This document shows positions 38,296 to 48,900 of a stretch of DNA of 64,000 bases, one piece after another; the first letter of the stretch is position 1; the number at the start of each line of letters is the position of its first letter. The notes under the pieces were generated by a model. The model was not told where the DNA came from. It searched no databases and saw only the letters and a program-made list of their open reading frames with translations. Where the stretch lies: assembly GCA_009691805.1 (NCBI GenBank), contig SIAK01000003.1:1-64000 (forward strand), written 5' to 3'. Made by a program: the position numbers and the translations under genes. The stretch is from Phycisphaerales bacterium. GTDB lineage: Bacteria; Planctomycetota; Phycisphaerae; Phycisphaerales; SM1A02.

Positions 38296-41097
38296 CCACG
38301 CGTTGAGCAATGCGGCGACATCCGCGGCATCGACATAGCCGTTGCCATCGAGGTCACCGAGACCTGAGCCGCCCCAATTGTTGAGCAAGATCGCAAGATC
38401 CGCAGCGTTGACGACTCCGTCTCCGTTGAGATCTTGGGCGATGCCGCAATTGACGACCGAGATGCGCACTTCATCCACAGCGGCTTCGATGAGCGAGCCT
38501 GTTGCGGAGTCTTCGGCGATGAAGCGAAGCTTCATCGTTGCTGTTGGTGTGACGTAATCGGCGATGCGGAGGTTCTTAAAGATCCAACCGCCATCGACTT
38601 CAACTCCCGTTGGCCCGACTATCTCAAGCGAGATCCACGTCGTTCCGTTGTTGTTGGAGATCTGCACCTTGAAACTGTCTGCGTTCGGTGCGCCGCCTTG
38701 ACCGTTGGAATACCAGCGGTAGTAGGAGACGCGAGCCTCGCCGCCGAGCGCGCTCATCGTCGGCGAAGTGAGCGTTGTGTATCCGCCGTCCACATCGGCA
38801 GCGCCGAGTGTTCCGCCCGCAGTGCCTTGACCGGTGAAGAAGCAGTTCACGCCCACGCCTGTGGTGACGTCAAGTTCTGGCTGTACTTGCACGGTTCCGT
38901 TGATCGTCCCAACGGGATCGGCACGAACCCATTGGCCAGTCGTTGCGGTATCGCCAGTTGTGGTCAGTGACCAGCCAAGGTCCGTCTCGACCGTATCGAC
39001 GAATGTGTTGGAAGAGCCCGTTCCGACGGACGCTGCATAGATTGTGGTCGGTGCATCGAGAGGACTTGTGACAGCGATACCAGTGCTTGTGTTCGCAGCG
39101 AAGTAGAACTGCAGCGAACTGCCGCACGTGAGTGCAGGAATCGTTGCGGTGTACTGATTCGCCGCGCCCTGCGCCATGTTGGCAACGCTGTAGGCGCCTG
39201 TGACGCCGTTGCGCCAGTACATCTTGCCTGTGCCTGGAGCGGGAGTCGCAGAGAGCGCGCTCACGTTGACCGCAACGGTTGTTGAACCATTGGGATTCGA
39301 GAGCGTTGGAATGCCGGATGGGTACGCGAAAGCGAGCAATTGCACTGCGGGCCCCGGAAGTCCGTGCGCGGTGAATGCGCCGTTGATTGCGCTGTAATCG
39401 GGAGTGCCGTCGCCGATGTTTCCGTTGTTGTCGTTGAGGGTGAGGTAATCGATCGTGATGTCGCCTGCGATTGACGATCCTGTGTGGAGCGGCATCGCGT
39501 TGACTGCGAGCGAGGCGAGCTTCGTGCGATAGGTCGATGGATACGTCACGGCGAAGGTGTTGCGAAGACTCCACACACAGCCTGAGAGGAGTTGGCCGCA
39601 AGCATGGATTTCGGAACCGCAACTTGAGCAGCCAGTCGCGGAGTATTGGCAGACGTTGTTCGCATCGCGAATACCGGTTGCGCAGGATTGGAAGCCAACA
39701 CCAAGTTGCGGATTGTCCTTCATCAGCACGCCCATCACATCGCCCATGCCTTCGCCGTACGCGCCTTGACCGGAGCCTGCGACCGCCACGAGGTGGTGGC
39801 CATACTCATGGTGCACAACATCGCCAAATGCAGTGTTGTTACATCCGCCTCCAGCAGCGTAGAAGTTGATCGAGGAGCCGTCGTAGAACGCGTTGCAGGT
39901 TCCTGCGACGCCGACGTTGATGGCAAAGCCGAGTTGAGTTGCGATGGTGGGGTAACTCGGGCTCACGCTGAGGGTGAGGTCGCGCACGAGATTCGCATGG
40001 ATGTACGAATTGACTTCCGAGCGAGTGCCTTCCACGGTGTTGGCCGAGTTGTGCATGAAGTCCAACACGCCACCAGCGGAGTTCGTGGTGATCGAACTCT
40101 CAGCCCCAGGCACATTGTTCATTGTGAAGTATCGGCCAGAAGTCGTGGAAGTAAACGCGGTGCTTGCGCCAATGATCGCGACGGCAACGCCGTTGACATT
40201 TGCATAAATCGTCGACGTTCCGTAGGTGATCTTCGCGTATGGAAGCGCCATCGAGACTTCATTCGCACACGCATCCGCGACCATGTTCTCCGTGCCCATG
40301 CCACGCGCATTGATCGTGAGATCAGCGCTGAGGATCATGTTCTCTTGGAAGAGAATGCGTCCGTTTGCAGCATCGACAACGAAGAGGAACTTCTGGTAGC
40401 TGGCGCCATCAAAGACGTTGCCGCCTTCCGCGATGAACTTCACCGCGAGCACTGGCTTGGCTGTCTTCGCATCTTCGTAGCCTGCCCAGATCACCATCTC
40501 TTGCGCACTGACTGTTGGCGCTGAGCGGAACTCGTTGAAGGCGTAGCGCGACGCAAGCTTCATGTTGATGCGGCTTGGTGGAACTGGCTTGCTGGTCAAG
40601 CTCGCTGCGAAATCGCCGAGATTCTTGAGCTCGTTGGAGACGAGCACGAGTGGCGAGCCTTCTTCGTTGCGGACTAGGCAGCGCACGGTGGAACGGAACA
40701 CTGGGACACCCTTGACGAATTGCGAATACGAAACGAGTGTGAATTTATCGAGGCCGGTCTCTTCATCGAGCATCAGCGGCTGCAGCGAGTGACCATCTTC
40801 GTATTGCCCGATGGCAAGAAGATCGCCGTACTGCGCACCAAAGATTGGAGCCCACGATTGCAAGAAATTTTCAGCAGACGCCATCGGAGTAGCGCCGTTC
40901 GAAAATGCTTCGCCGTAGACACGCGTGATCATTCCATCGCGCGAGAAAAATCCTGCTCCAGGATGCGCTTCGATGAACGCGCTCTGTGAAGGTGTCGAGG
41001 GTGCAGCGTCGGGACCAGAAAACGCGCCTGGTACCTGCGAGTAAGCGAACGACGATGCGCAAAGTGCGATGGAGAGCGTCAAACTAGCAATATTCAT
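38290..41097 (-). CDS. Secreted M36/fungalysin-like metalloprotease with C-terminal dockerin-like repeats
   Basis: VVHHEYGHHLVAVAGSGQGAYGEGMGDVMGVL zinc motif; DLNGDGVVNAADLAILLNNWG and DLDGNGYVDAADVAALLNAWG at the C-terminus; likely start 41097. Confidence 0.85.
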   Translation of the reverse strand: MNIASLTLSIALCASSFAYSQVPGAFSGPDAAPSTPSQSAFIEAHPGAGFFSRDGMITRVYGEAFSNGATPMASAENFLQSWAPIFGAQYGDLLAIGQYEDGHSLQPLMLDEETGLDKFTLVSYSQFVKGVPVFRSTVRCLVRNEEGSPLVLVSNELKNLGDFAASLTSKPVPPSRINMKLASRYAFNEFRSAPTVSAQEMVIWAGYEDAKTAKPVLAVKFIAEGGNVFDGASYQKFLFVVDAANGRILFQENMILSADLTINARGMGTENMVADACANEVSMALPYAKITYGTSTIYANVNGVAVAIIGASTAFTSTTSGRYFTMNNVPGAESSITTNSAGGVLDFMHNSANTVEGTRSEVNSYIHANLVRDLTLSVSPSYPTIATQLGFAINVGVAGTCNAFYDGSSINFYAAGGGCNNTAFGDVVHHEYGHHLVAVAGSGQGAYGEGMGDVMGVLMKDNPQLGVGFQSCATGIRDANNVCQYSATGCSSCGSEIHACGQLLSGCVWSLRNTFAVTYPSTYRTKLASLAVNAMPLHTGSSIAGDITIDYLTLNDNNGNIGDGTPDYSAINGAFTAHGLPGPAVQLLAFAYPSGIPTLSNPNGSTTVAVNVSALSATPAPGTGKMYWRNGVTGAYSVANMAQGAANQYTATIPALTCGSSLQFYFAANTSTGIAVTSPLDAPTTIYAASVGTGSSNTFVDTVETDLGWSLTTTGDTATTGQWVRADPVGTINGTVQVQPELDVTTGVGVNCFFTGQGTAGGTLGAADVDGGYTTLTSPTMSALGGEARVSYYRWYSNGQGGAPNADSFKVQISNNNGTTWISLEIVGPTGVEVDGGWIFKNLRIADYVTPTATMKLRFIAEDSATGSLIEAAVDEVRISVVNCGIAQDLNGDGVVNAADLAILLNNWGGSGLGDLDGNGYVDAADVAALLNAWG

Positions 41098-41352
41098 CTG
41101 TGCTCCGATGGAGGGGATCAGACCGAGGAGAGACAACCGACAGCCCAAAGCCTGTGCAGAGAGCATGCATGACCTGTGTATTGTTCCCCAAATTTGAGCT
41201 TCCGCGACCAATGTGGAGAGTATTTAGAGGGAAAATCTGCGCGGAGTTGGGCGAATCGAGGGTGGTCTACGCACGGTTCGCTGTAGGGTTCCCTGACTTC
41301 TGAGACAATCTCGTCTCGAGCTTGTCTAGTTCACAACCGCGTAAATCTTGCT

Positions 41353-41841
41353 ATGGCAGAGCGTAAGGACAAATCTAGGGACCGAGAGCCCGTCATCGAG
41401 AACCGAAAAAGTCGGTTCGATTACGAAATTTTGGAGACGCTGGAGTGCGGAATCGAGCTTCGCGGCAGTGAAGTGAAGTCTCTCCGGCTTGGACTCGCGA
41501 GCCTTGCCGAAGGGTGGGCGAAGGGCGAACTGACGCCCCCAACGCTCACTCTCATTGGCGTGCACATTGGAGAGTACGGACCTGCGGGCGCGGCGCGACA
41601 GCATGAGCCGACACGCGGACGACGATTGCTCGCGCATCGACGCGAGATCTTGCGATTGACTGCCGAGGTGAAGATTAAAGGCGGAACGCTCGTGCCGTTG
41701 AAGATCTACTGGAAGGGCGGTCGCGCGAAAGTGCTGATCGGTTTGGGTGTCGGCAGATCGCGCGGCGACAAGCGCGAGTCGATCAAGTCGCGCGAAGACA
41801 AGCGTGACATGGATCGCGCAATGAGTCGTCGTCGAGATTGA
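41353..41841 (+). CDS. smpB: SsrA-binding protein
   Basis: NRKSRFDYEILETLECGIELRGSEVKSLR; RRLLAHRREILRL; PLKIYWKGGRAKVLIGLGVGRSRGDKRESIKSREDKRDMDRAM. Confidence 0.95.
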   Translation: MAERKDKSRDREPVIENRKSRFDYEILETLECGIELRGSEVKSLRLGLASLAEGWAKGELTPPTLTLIGVHIGEYGPAGAARQHEPTRGRRLLAHRREILRLTAEVKIKGGTLVPLKIYWKGGRAKVLIGLGVGRSRGDKRESIKSREDKRDMDRAMSRRRD

Positions 41842-41869
41842 ATGCGCGCGTTGCCGCGTCGAGAAATCG

Positions 41870-42589
41870 TTACGGGCTGTGCATCGGAATGCATTGACCA
41901 TTGCGCGCGGCATGCACACCATCGACGCATGCAAGACACATCGCGGCAACTGTTTCGGGAGGCATTGCTTTCGCGTGAGGAAGCGTGTCGGTCGAAAAAA
42001 GCCTGCGTAGCAAGGGTGTTTCAACGCATCCGAGGTTGAGCGCATACGCAGTGACGCCAATCGCCGCGCCTTCAATCGCAATCGATCGCGCAAAACTATC
42101 GAGTGCTGCCTTGCTCGCGGCATACGCGAGGAATCCTGGAAATGGATCCGTCGATGCGAGTGACGAGATCAGGACAACGCAGCCGCGTTGGTGCGCTTCA
42201 AAGTGTGTCCATGCGCGAACGATCATGTGCGCGGGACCGATGGTGTTCGTTCGAAACGTCTGCTCGATGAGCGCTGACGAATGTTTCGCGATCGGGCACT
42301 GCACTGCGATGCCAGCTGAAAGCACGAGCGCATCGAGTCGTCCAAACTGCGCGACGGTTTGATCGACAACTTCTGCGGCGCGTTCCGCGTTCGAAACATC
42401 TGCTTCGATGCAGAGATGCGCATCCGCGTCTTGCATCGAGAGTCGCACAGTTTCCAACTTCCCGAGCGTGCTCCCGACGAGCGCGACGCGTCGACCATGC
42501 TGGGCAAACAAGCGCGCCGTTGCAGCGCCGATGCCGCTGCCTGCGCCAGTCACGAGAGCGACGGAGCGTGCATTGTGGGCGTGGACCAT
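41870..42589 (-). CDS. SDR family oxidoreductase
   Basis: ALVTGAGSGIGAATARLFAQHG; YAASKAALDSFARSIAIE; likely start 42589. Confidence 0.9.
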   Translation of the reverse strand: MVHAHNARSVALVTGAGSGIGAATARLFAQHGRRVALVGSTLGKLETVRLSMQDADAHLCIEADVSNAERAAEVVDQTVAQFGRLDALVLSAGIAVQCPIAKHSSALIEQTFRTNTIGPAHMIVRAWTHFEAHQRGCVVLISSLASTDPFPGFLAYAASKAALDSFARSIAIEGAAIGVTAYALNLGCVETPLLRRLFSTDTLPHAKAMPPETVAAMCLACVDGVHAARNGQCIPMHSP

Positions 42590-42608
42590 CGAATGAGTGC
42601 TCCTATGT

Positions 42609-44675
42609 TCAAAGTCCCAAGAGTCGACGCATATCGTTGGCGAAGGTGAAGAGGAACAGCGCTGCGACAAAGATGATCCCGCACAGCACGGCCATCGATT
42701 GAAAGCGCACGCTCGGTGCTTTGCCGCGAATGCCTTCATACAGCGCGAACAGTAGCAATCCACCATCGGCGATCGGAATTGGAAGTGCGTTCACGACCGC
42801 GAGGTTTACCGAGAGCAGCGCGAGGAAGAAGACGAGGTAGGACAACCCTTCGTCCGCCACGCGTGTGCCAACATGCAGAATGCCAATCGGTCCTTGCAAT
42901 TGCGTTGCGCTCACCGTGCCGCGCGCGACTCGATCGATCGTTGCAAACACGCTCTTGCCAACAGCGTAGGTTCTCTTAAATCCCATCGAGACTGCGCGGA
43001 GCGGATCGCCGTCGGCCGAGAGCAAAACATATTCAGGATCGAAGTAGTTCGCATCTAAGGGGAAGCGCCAACCGAGCGCCTTCACCTGCGTGAGATCGTC
43101 TGCTGACAACTCAAGCAGCATCGTGCTCGGGGTCGCGCCTTCGCGTGGATCTTGCACGGTGAGTTGCAACGATGCAGTTCCTGTTGTCGGATCGAGCTCG
43201 ACGCGGCGAAGCGCTGCGCGCAAGTCATAGAAACTGGAGATGGATGCGAGGTTGAGTGCGAGTAGTTTTCCGGTGGGCACAATGGCGAGCGAAGCGGCAG
43301 GCGTCGCGATTTCGTGCTCGTCTCGCTTGTCGGTGAGCACGCTTCGTGCGAGAAGCGGAAGATCCCAGGCAGGATGAAGGTACACACCGACCCGTCCGTC
43401 GCCGTCGGTGTTCAGGTCGAGTGCAATTTCTTCCATCGCCCCCGTGCTGTCGAGCGCGCGACGCAAGATTTTCGCGGGAATTTCAGCCTTGGGATGCGCG
43501 CGGACATACGCAATGAGATCGGATGCCTTCGGTCCCGCGAGATCGCCAATTGAAAGAAACACATCGCCAGGGCGAAGCGTTTCGCTGTTTCTGCTCGAAG
43601 GATCGATCGCTTCGACTGCGCACAGTGGCGCGAGCCCGACGAGACCTTCATCGATGCGAAGTCCGCCGTCGGCGTTGAGTGAACGGAAGCGACTGAACAT
43701 CGCGCGCGGTTGCAGCGGTGCTTCGACGCGAGTTCGATCGAGCAAGGTCCAGACCGACGCGAGTGGAGTGCCGTCGCTTGCAGAAGCGATGCGCTGCGCG
43801 TCTGCGTAGTTCGCGATCGTCGCTCCATTGAGCGATTCCAAACGTGCGCCTGGCGTAATCGATGCGGGCAAGCCCGCGCTCAAGAGTGCTGCACGCACAA
43901 GCGCGTCAGACTCTTTGATCGCGGTGAGGGTCGCGCTTGAAGTAGGCGCGATGCCGAGTGATCTCAGCCCGCTCGCCGCATCCACAGTGGGTTCCACGCT
44001 GACCGCAATTGTCTCGCCGCCCGCGCTTCCACTGCGCGCAAGTGTGAGTGACATCGGCGACTCCGGACGACTCATCGCCGCTGCGATGACGAGATCGTTG
44101 AAGGTGTCGATGCGCTCGCCATCACTGGAAAGAACGCGGTCGCCCGCGCGGATTCCAGCTTTCGCTGCGGCGCCTTCAGGATCAAGCGCGCCGACGATCG
44201 GTGCTTCAAAGTTCACGCCGTGCAGAAATGCGCCGAGAAACAGCACAATGGCGAGCAGAAGATTCGCCGCAATGCCCGCGAGAATAATGACGATGCGCTT
44301 TGGAATTGGACAGCCTGCGAACGAGCGCGGATTGTTGCTCGATTCGACAGGTTGACCGTCCTCTTGTCCGAGCATGCGCACGTATCCGCCGAGTGGGAGC
44401 GCGCGAAGTGAGTACTCCGTCTCGCCAAGTCCGTGCTTTGCAAGTTCTTCGTCGCTGCATTCGATCGGACGCTTGCCGATCTTTGCAACGACGCGCGCGT
44501 CGGCGCTGCCGAAACAGCAGCCCACACCTTTGCGATACGAGACGAGCACTGGACCCATGCCGACAGCAAATCCATCCGCGCGAACTCCAGCCCATTTCGC
44601 CGCGGCGAAGTGACCGAGTTCATGCACAACGATGAGCAAACCGAAGCCGAGAAGAATGAGGAGGAAACTGCCCAA
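42609..44675 (-). CDS. Site-2 protease, M50 family with PDZ domain(s) (RseP-like)
   Basis: LIVVHELGHFAAAKWAGVRADGFAVGMGP; GDRVLSSDGERIDTFNDL; NLAVVNALPIPIADGGLLLFALYEGIRGK. Confidence 0.92.
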   Translation of the reverse strand: MGSFLLILLGFGLLIVVHELGHFAAAKWAGVRADGFAVGMGPVLVSYRKGVGCCFGSADARVVAKIGKRPIECSDEELAKHGLGETEYSLRALPLGGYVRMLGQEDGQPVESSNNPRSFAGCPIPKRIVIILAGIAANLLLAIVLFLGAFLHGVNFEAPIVGALDPEGAAAKAGIRAGDRVLSSDGERIDTFNDLVIAAAMSRPESPMSLTLARSGSAGGETIAVSVEPTVDAASGLRSLGIAPTSSATLTAIKESDALVRAALLSAGLPASITPGARLESLNGATIANYADAQRIASASDGTPLASVWTLLDRTRVEAPLQPRAMFSRFRSLNADGGLRIDEGLVGLAPLCAVEAIDPSSRNSETLRPGDVFLSIGDLAGPKASDLIAYVRAHPKAEIPAKILRRALDSTGAMEEIALDLNTDGDGRVGVYLHPAWDLPLLARSVLTDKRDEHEIATPAASLAIVPTGKLLALNLASISSFYDLRAALRRVELDPTTGTASLQLTVQDPREGATPSTMLLELSADDLTQVKALGWRFPLDANYFDPEYVLLSADGDPLRAVSMGFKRTYAVGKSVFATIDRVARGTVSATQLQGPIGILHVGTRVADEGLSYLVFFLALLSVNLAVVNALPIPIADGGLLLFALYEGIRGKAPSVRFQSMAVLCGIIFVAALFLFTFANDMRRLLGL

Positions 44676-44742
44676 GGGTTACATCTTCGAGAGAGGAGGA
44701 GGAGGCGTGAAGGAACGGAGTGCTGCTCCGTTTGCGATGCAG

Positions 44743-45990
44743 TTACGAACGTGATGGAGTTGCCAACGAGGCGATGAAAGAGGAAGACTGCGCGAGACTC
44801 TGTGCGTACAGGCGAGCACCCGCGTCCGCTGCGAAGACGTCTTCGAGTGAAAGCGTGGTGGATGCTCGCTTCGAAGCGGGAGCGAATCGTTCGAGCGTTG
44901 CTTCCACAATGCGCGTGATGTCAAGGAAGCGAATGCGTCGCGCGAGGAATTCTTCGACGGCAATCTCATTAGCTGCGTTGAAGACCGCGCCAGCAGAGCC
45001 GCCGCGAACGATGACTTGATGCGCGAGCGAGATGGCGCCGAAGCGAGTGTGATCAATCGGCTCGAACTCGAGTGCACGCAGTGCGCTCCAATCGAGTTTC
45101 TTTGACGGACCATCAAAGCGCTGAGGGTCCGTGAGTGCCGCTTGAATCGGCGTGCGCATGTCGGGCGGCGAGAGATGGGCGAGCGTGGATCCGTCGAGAA
45201 ACTCCACGAATCCATGCACAATCGATTGAGGATGCACGATCGCGTCGAGTCGATCACTCTCGAGACCGAAGAGCCAGTGCGCTTCAATCAATTCGAGTGC
45301 CTTGTTCATCAACGACGCGCTATCGACGGTGACTTTCGGTCCCATCGTCCACGTGGGATGGCGGAGCGCATCTTCGATGGTGACGCGCGTGAGTTCCTCT
45401 GCGGTCGATTTTCGAAACGGTCCGCCTGACGCAGTGAGCACGACGCGACGGACATCCGCGAATCCGCGTTCGAAGCGCGATGAGGACTTCAAGCACTGGA
45501 ACAATGCATTGTGTTCGCTATCGATCGGAATGATGCGCGCGTTGTTCCTCGCCGCTTCTGCAATCACAATCGATCCCGCCGCAACGAGGGTCTCCTTGTT
45601 CGCAAGCGCGATGTCGCACCCTTGCGCGAGCGCGGTCAATGTGGGCGCGATGCCCGCGGCGCCGACGATCGCGACGACGACGAGGTCGCCACGTCGCGCG
45701 AGCGCTTGCAGCATCTCACAGCTCGCCTGCGCTCCTCGAAAAACGCGGCAATGTGCCGGAAAAACAGCATTGTTCGCGTCGTTGGTGATCGCCACAGCGC
45801 TGCACGAAAACTCCTGCGCCTGAGCAGCGAGCGCATCGGCGTGTCGGTGCGCGCTGAGTCCAATCACTTCAAACGCGGTAGGCGTGCGCGCAACGCCACG
45901 CGTGCGTTGCGCGCAAAAATCTCGGATGACTTCGAGCGTGTTCTTTCCGATCGATCCTGTCGAACCAAGAATGAACACGCGTCGCTGCAT
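44743..45990 (-). CDS. dxr: 1-deoxy-D-xylulose 5-phosphate reductoisomerase
   Basis: VFILGSTGSIGKNTLEVI; LANKETLVAAGSIV; PIDSEHNALFQCL; LTASGGPFRKSTAEEL. Confidence 0.96.
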   Translation of the reverse strand: MQRRVFILGSTGSIGKNTLEVIRDFCAQRTRGVARTPTAFEVIGLSAHRHADALAAQAQEFSCSAVAITNDANNAVFPAHCRVFRGAQASCEMLQALARRGDLVVVAIVGAAGIAPTLTALAQGCDIALANKETLVAAGSIVIAEAARNNARIIPIDSEHNALFQCLKSSSRFERGFADVRRVVLTASGGPFRKSTAEELTRVTIEDALRHPTWTMGPKVTVDSASLMNKALELIEAHWLFGLESDRLDAIVHPQSIVHGFVEFLDGSTLAHLSPPDMRTPIQAALTDPQRFDGPSKKLDWSALRALEFEPIDHTRFGAISLAHQVIVRGGSAGAVFNAANEIAVEEFLARRIRFLDITRIVEATLERFAPASKRASTTLSLEDVFAADAGARLYAQSLAQSSSFIASLATPSRS

Positions 45991-48900
45991 TAGCGATCGT
46001 CACCCTTCGGCCGCTCGCCTGGTGCGAGTTTCCGATTGCGTGCGTAGAGTCCGCGCTTGGCTGGCGCTGCTGCCGCTGCCGCAGACGCTGGAGGTGGTGC
46101 TGGAGCAGGTGACGATGCGCGAGGTGGAGGCGTTGGACGATCTTTGGGCGCTGCGCCACGATCTTCACGCGGCGAACGTTGTTCATCTCCGCTTCCGCCA
46201 CGACCACCTCGGCCACCACGACCGCGTCGATTTCGACCTCGTCGCGCGCCTGCATGACCGCCGCCTTCACTCTCGGGCGGAGTCGCCTGCTTGGGCGCAG
46301 CGCTTTCGCCTGCTTCCGCTTGTGGTTGATCCGCAGAGGCGCCCGCTTCCGGTCGCTCGCCGTCGCGTGAACGACCACGTCCGCCCCGTCGACGTCGACG
46401 CTTGCGAGCGCCGCCCTCTGCGCCATCCGTTGGTGCATCGCTCGACGCATCGGCACCAGAAGATGATGCATCGTTCTCGCCTTTAGTCGGCGGCGCATTG
46501 CTTGCGCTTGGTGCGCCGCTTGGCTCATCGTTTCGATCTCGTCGACCGCGTCGACGACCTCGTCGCTTGCGCCCGCCCTGAGCAGAACCTTGCTCGGGAC
46601 CCGCATCATCACGGTCATCACCATTCTGTGCTGCAATTCCCGCAATTTTCGGCTGTTGCTGCTGAGGATGACGCGCAGCGAACTCCGCATCGACTGCGGC
46701 GAGTTCTTCTTCCGTCAATGCCTCCAACCGCTCCGCATCAGGCTCAGGCATGGGCAACGCGCCGTAATGCGTGCGAATTGAATCCGCCTCCGCACCAGTG
46801 AGCTTTGTCATGTGGCTCTTCTTGCCAAGACCAATCTCAAGGCAGAGCGCGAGCACGTCCTTACTTGCCTGCGTGAGTTCCTTCGCAAGTTCGAAGACCT
46901 TGACGACATCACTCGTTGAGCGGAGCGCGAGCGCTTCTCCAACCGCTCGTTGATGCGCACGCATGCGAGCCGCAGCGCGTGCTTCGGCAAGCGCACGCTC
47001 GTGTTCGGCGAGTTCTTCGCGTGAGGCGCGTTCCTTCGCTTCACGTCGAGCACGCGCTTCAACCTCTGCGCGCGCTGTCGCTTCTTGTCCACGCTTGATC
47101 GCGTCGCGCTTGAGTGCTTCCGCGACGGTCGGCTCTGCGGCATCAAGATCAGGAAGATCATCGAACGTTCCTGCAAGAATGAGCGCAGTGGCATCCGCAG
47201 GCGCTGGCTTTCGTCGTCGTCGTCGACGACGGCGACCTCCACCTTCGCCTGGCTCGCTCTCTTCCATCTCGTCGCCTTCAGCGTCGTCGCTTGCGGCGAG
47301 CGCCGCAGGAAGTTTCGAAATCGTTGGTCGATCGAGTCGCGGCATGCGATCGAGTTCGAGATCCGTATCTCGATCGTCGTACGCGTAGAAGTCCGCGCGA
47401 TCAGGCGGAATGGCATCGCTGATGCGCACAGAAACAGACTTGCCAAACTCGTCTTCAATCTCTACCAGCGCGCGGCGCTTCGTGGAAAGCATCGTTGCAG
47501 CGACGCGGCTTCCAACGACAATCTCGACCCGTCGAACGCGATCAAGATCCAAGATCGCCGCGAGCCGACGCATCGCATCGCTCGCGACTGCTTCGGGATT
47601 GCGGAGCTCGCCCGTGCCCGCGCATGCGGGACAATCGTGATAGTGCGTCTTGCGCATGCTTGGTCGCATGCGTTGGCGCGTCAGTTCAAGGATGCCGAAT
47701 TCAGAGATCGGCGCGACGGTGTACTTCGCGCGGTCCTTGCGAAGGTTCGTTCGCACACGCTCTTCGATATCGCGTCGGTGCTTGGGCGACCGCATGTCGA
47801 TGAGATCCGCCACGACGAGTCCACCCAAATCGCGGAGGCGCAACTGACGGCAGATTTCGTCGACAGCTTCCGCGTTCGTGTTGAATGCGTTCGTTTCTGA
47901 ATCCCGTGCCGAACGCGATCGTCCGCTGTTCACGTCGATGGCGACGAGTGCTTCGGTTTGATCGAAGACGAGCGCGCCGCCGGAGGGCAGGGGCACTTCG
48001 CGGGAGTGAATGAGATCAATCTGTCGTTCGATATCAAACGCGTAGAAGAGCGGCGTGCTGCGATCCCAGTAACGAAGCAATTCGCTCGCGCGAGGTGCGA
48101 CGACTTCAAGGAAGGCTTTCGCGCGGCGGAATGCGCTTTCGCTATCGACGATGATGGCTTCGACATCGCCGTCAATGCCGTCACGAATCGTGCGCAAGAG
48201 CACGTCGCCTTCTGCATACAACTGGCAAGGCGCACCCACTGCGTGCATGCGTTTCTCCAACTGCTGCCAAAGTCGCGTGAGGTACTGCGCGTCGCGCATG
48301 AGCTCGGTGCGAGTGGCATCGAATCCTGCGGTGCGCAGAATGAATCCGAATCCTTCTTGCAATTCGAGCGAGTCGAGAATCTTGCGCATCGCGCGCCTTT
48401 GATCCTCGTCATCAACCTTTCGGCTCACGCCGATGTTGTCCATGTCGGGCATCATCACGAGCAAGCGTCCGGGCAAGGAGAGGTAACTCGTGACGGTTGG
48501 TCCCTTCGAACCGAGACCTTCCTTGAGGACTTGCACAAGAATTTCTTGTCCACGCTTGAGCGCGTGCTGCATCATCGGTCGATCGTGCCGCGGAATCTTT
48601 CGCCCAACTTTTTCCGTGCGCTCTTCGCCAGGAAAATATTTCGGGTGCAGATCACTGACGTGGAGGAATCCGTTGGCGCCTTCGCCGAAGTCGACGAATG
48701 CCGCTTGAATTGCAGGCTCGACGTTGAGGACACGCGCTTTGTAGATGCTGCCAACGTTGGTTGCAGTGGCGGCGCGCTCCGAGAAATACTGCGCGAGCGT
48801 GTTGTTCTCGATGATCGCGATGCGCATCTCTTCGCCGGGATTGTCATTCACAAGAATGAGAACCTTGGGCTTAGGTGCTGCGCGACGCCGCGGAGCGTCA

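Noticed and set aside
38158-38367. Plus-strand ORF with PTHSTPTHSTPTHST repeats
   Set aside because: It is the translation of the 15-bp tandem repeat; no ribosome-binding site or coding context.
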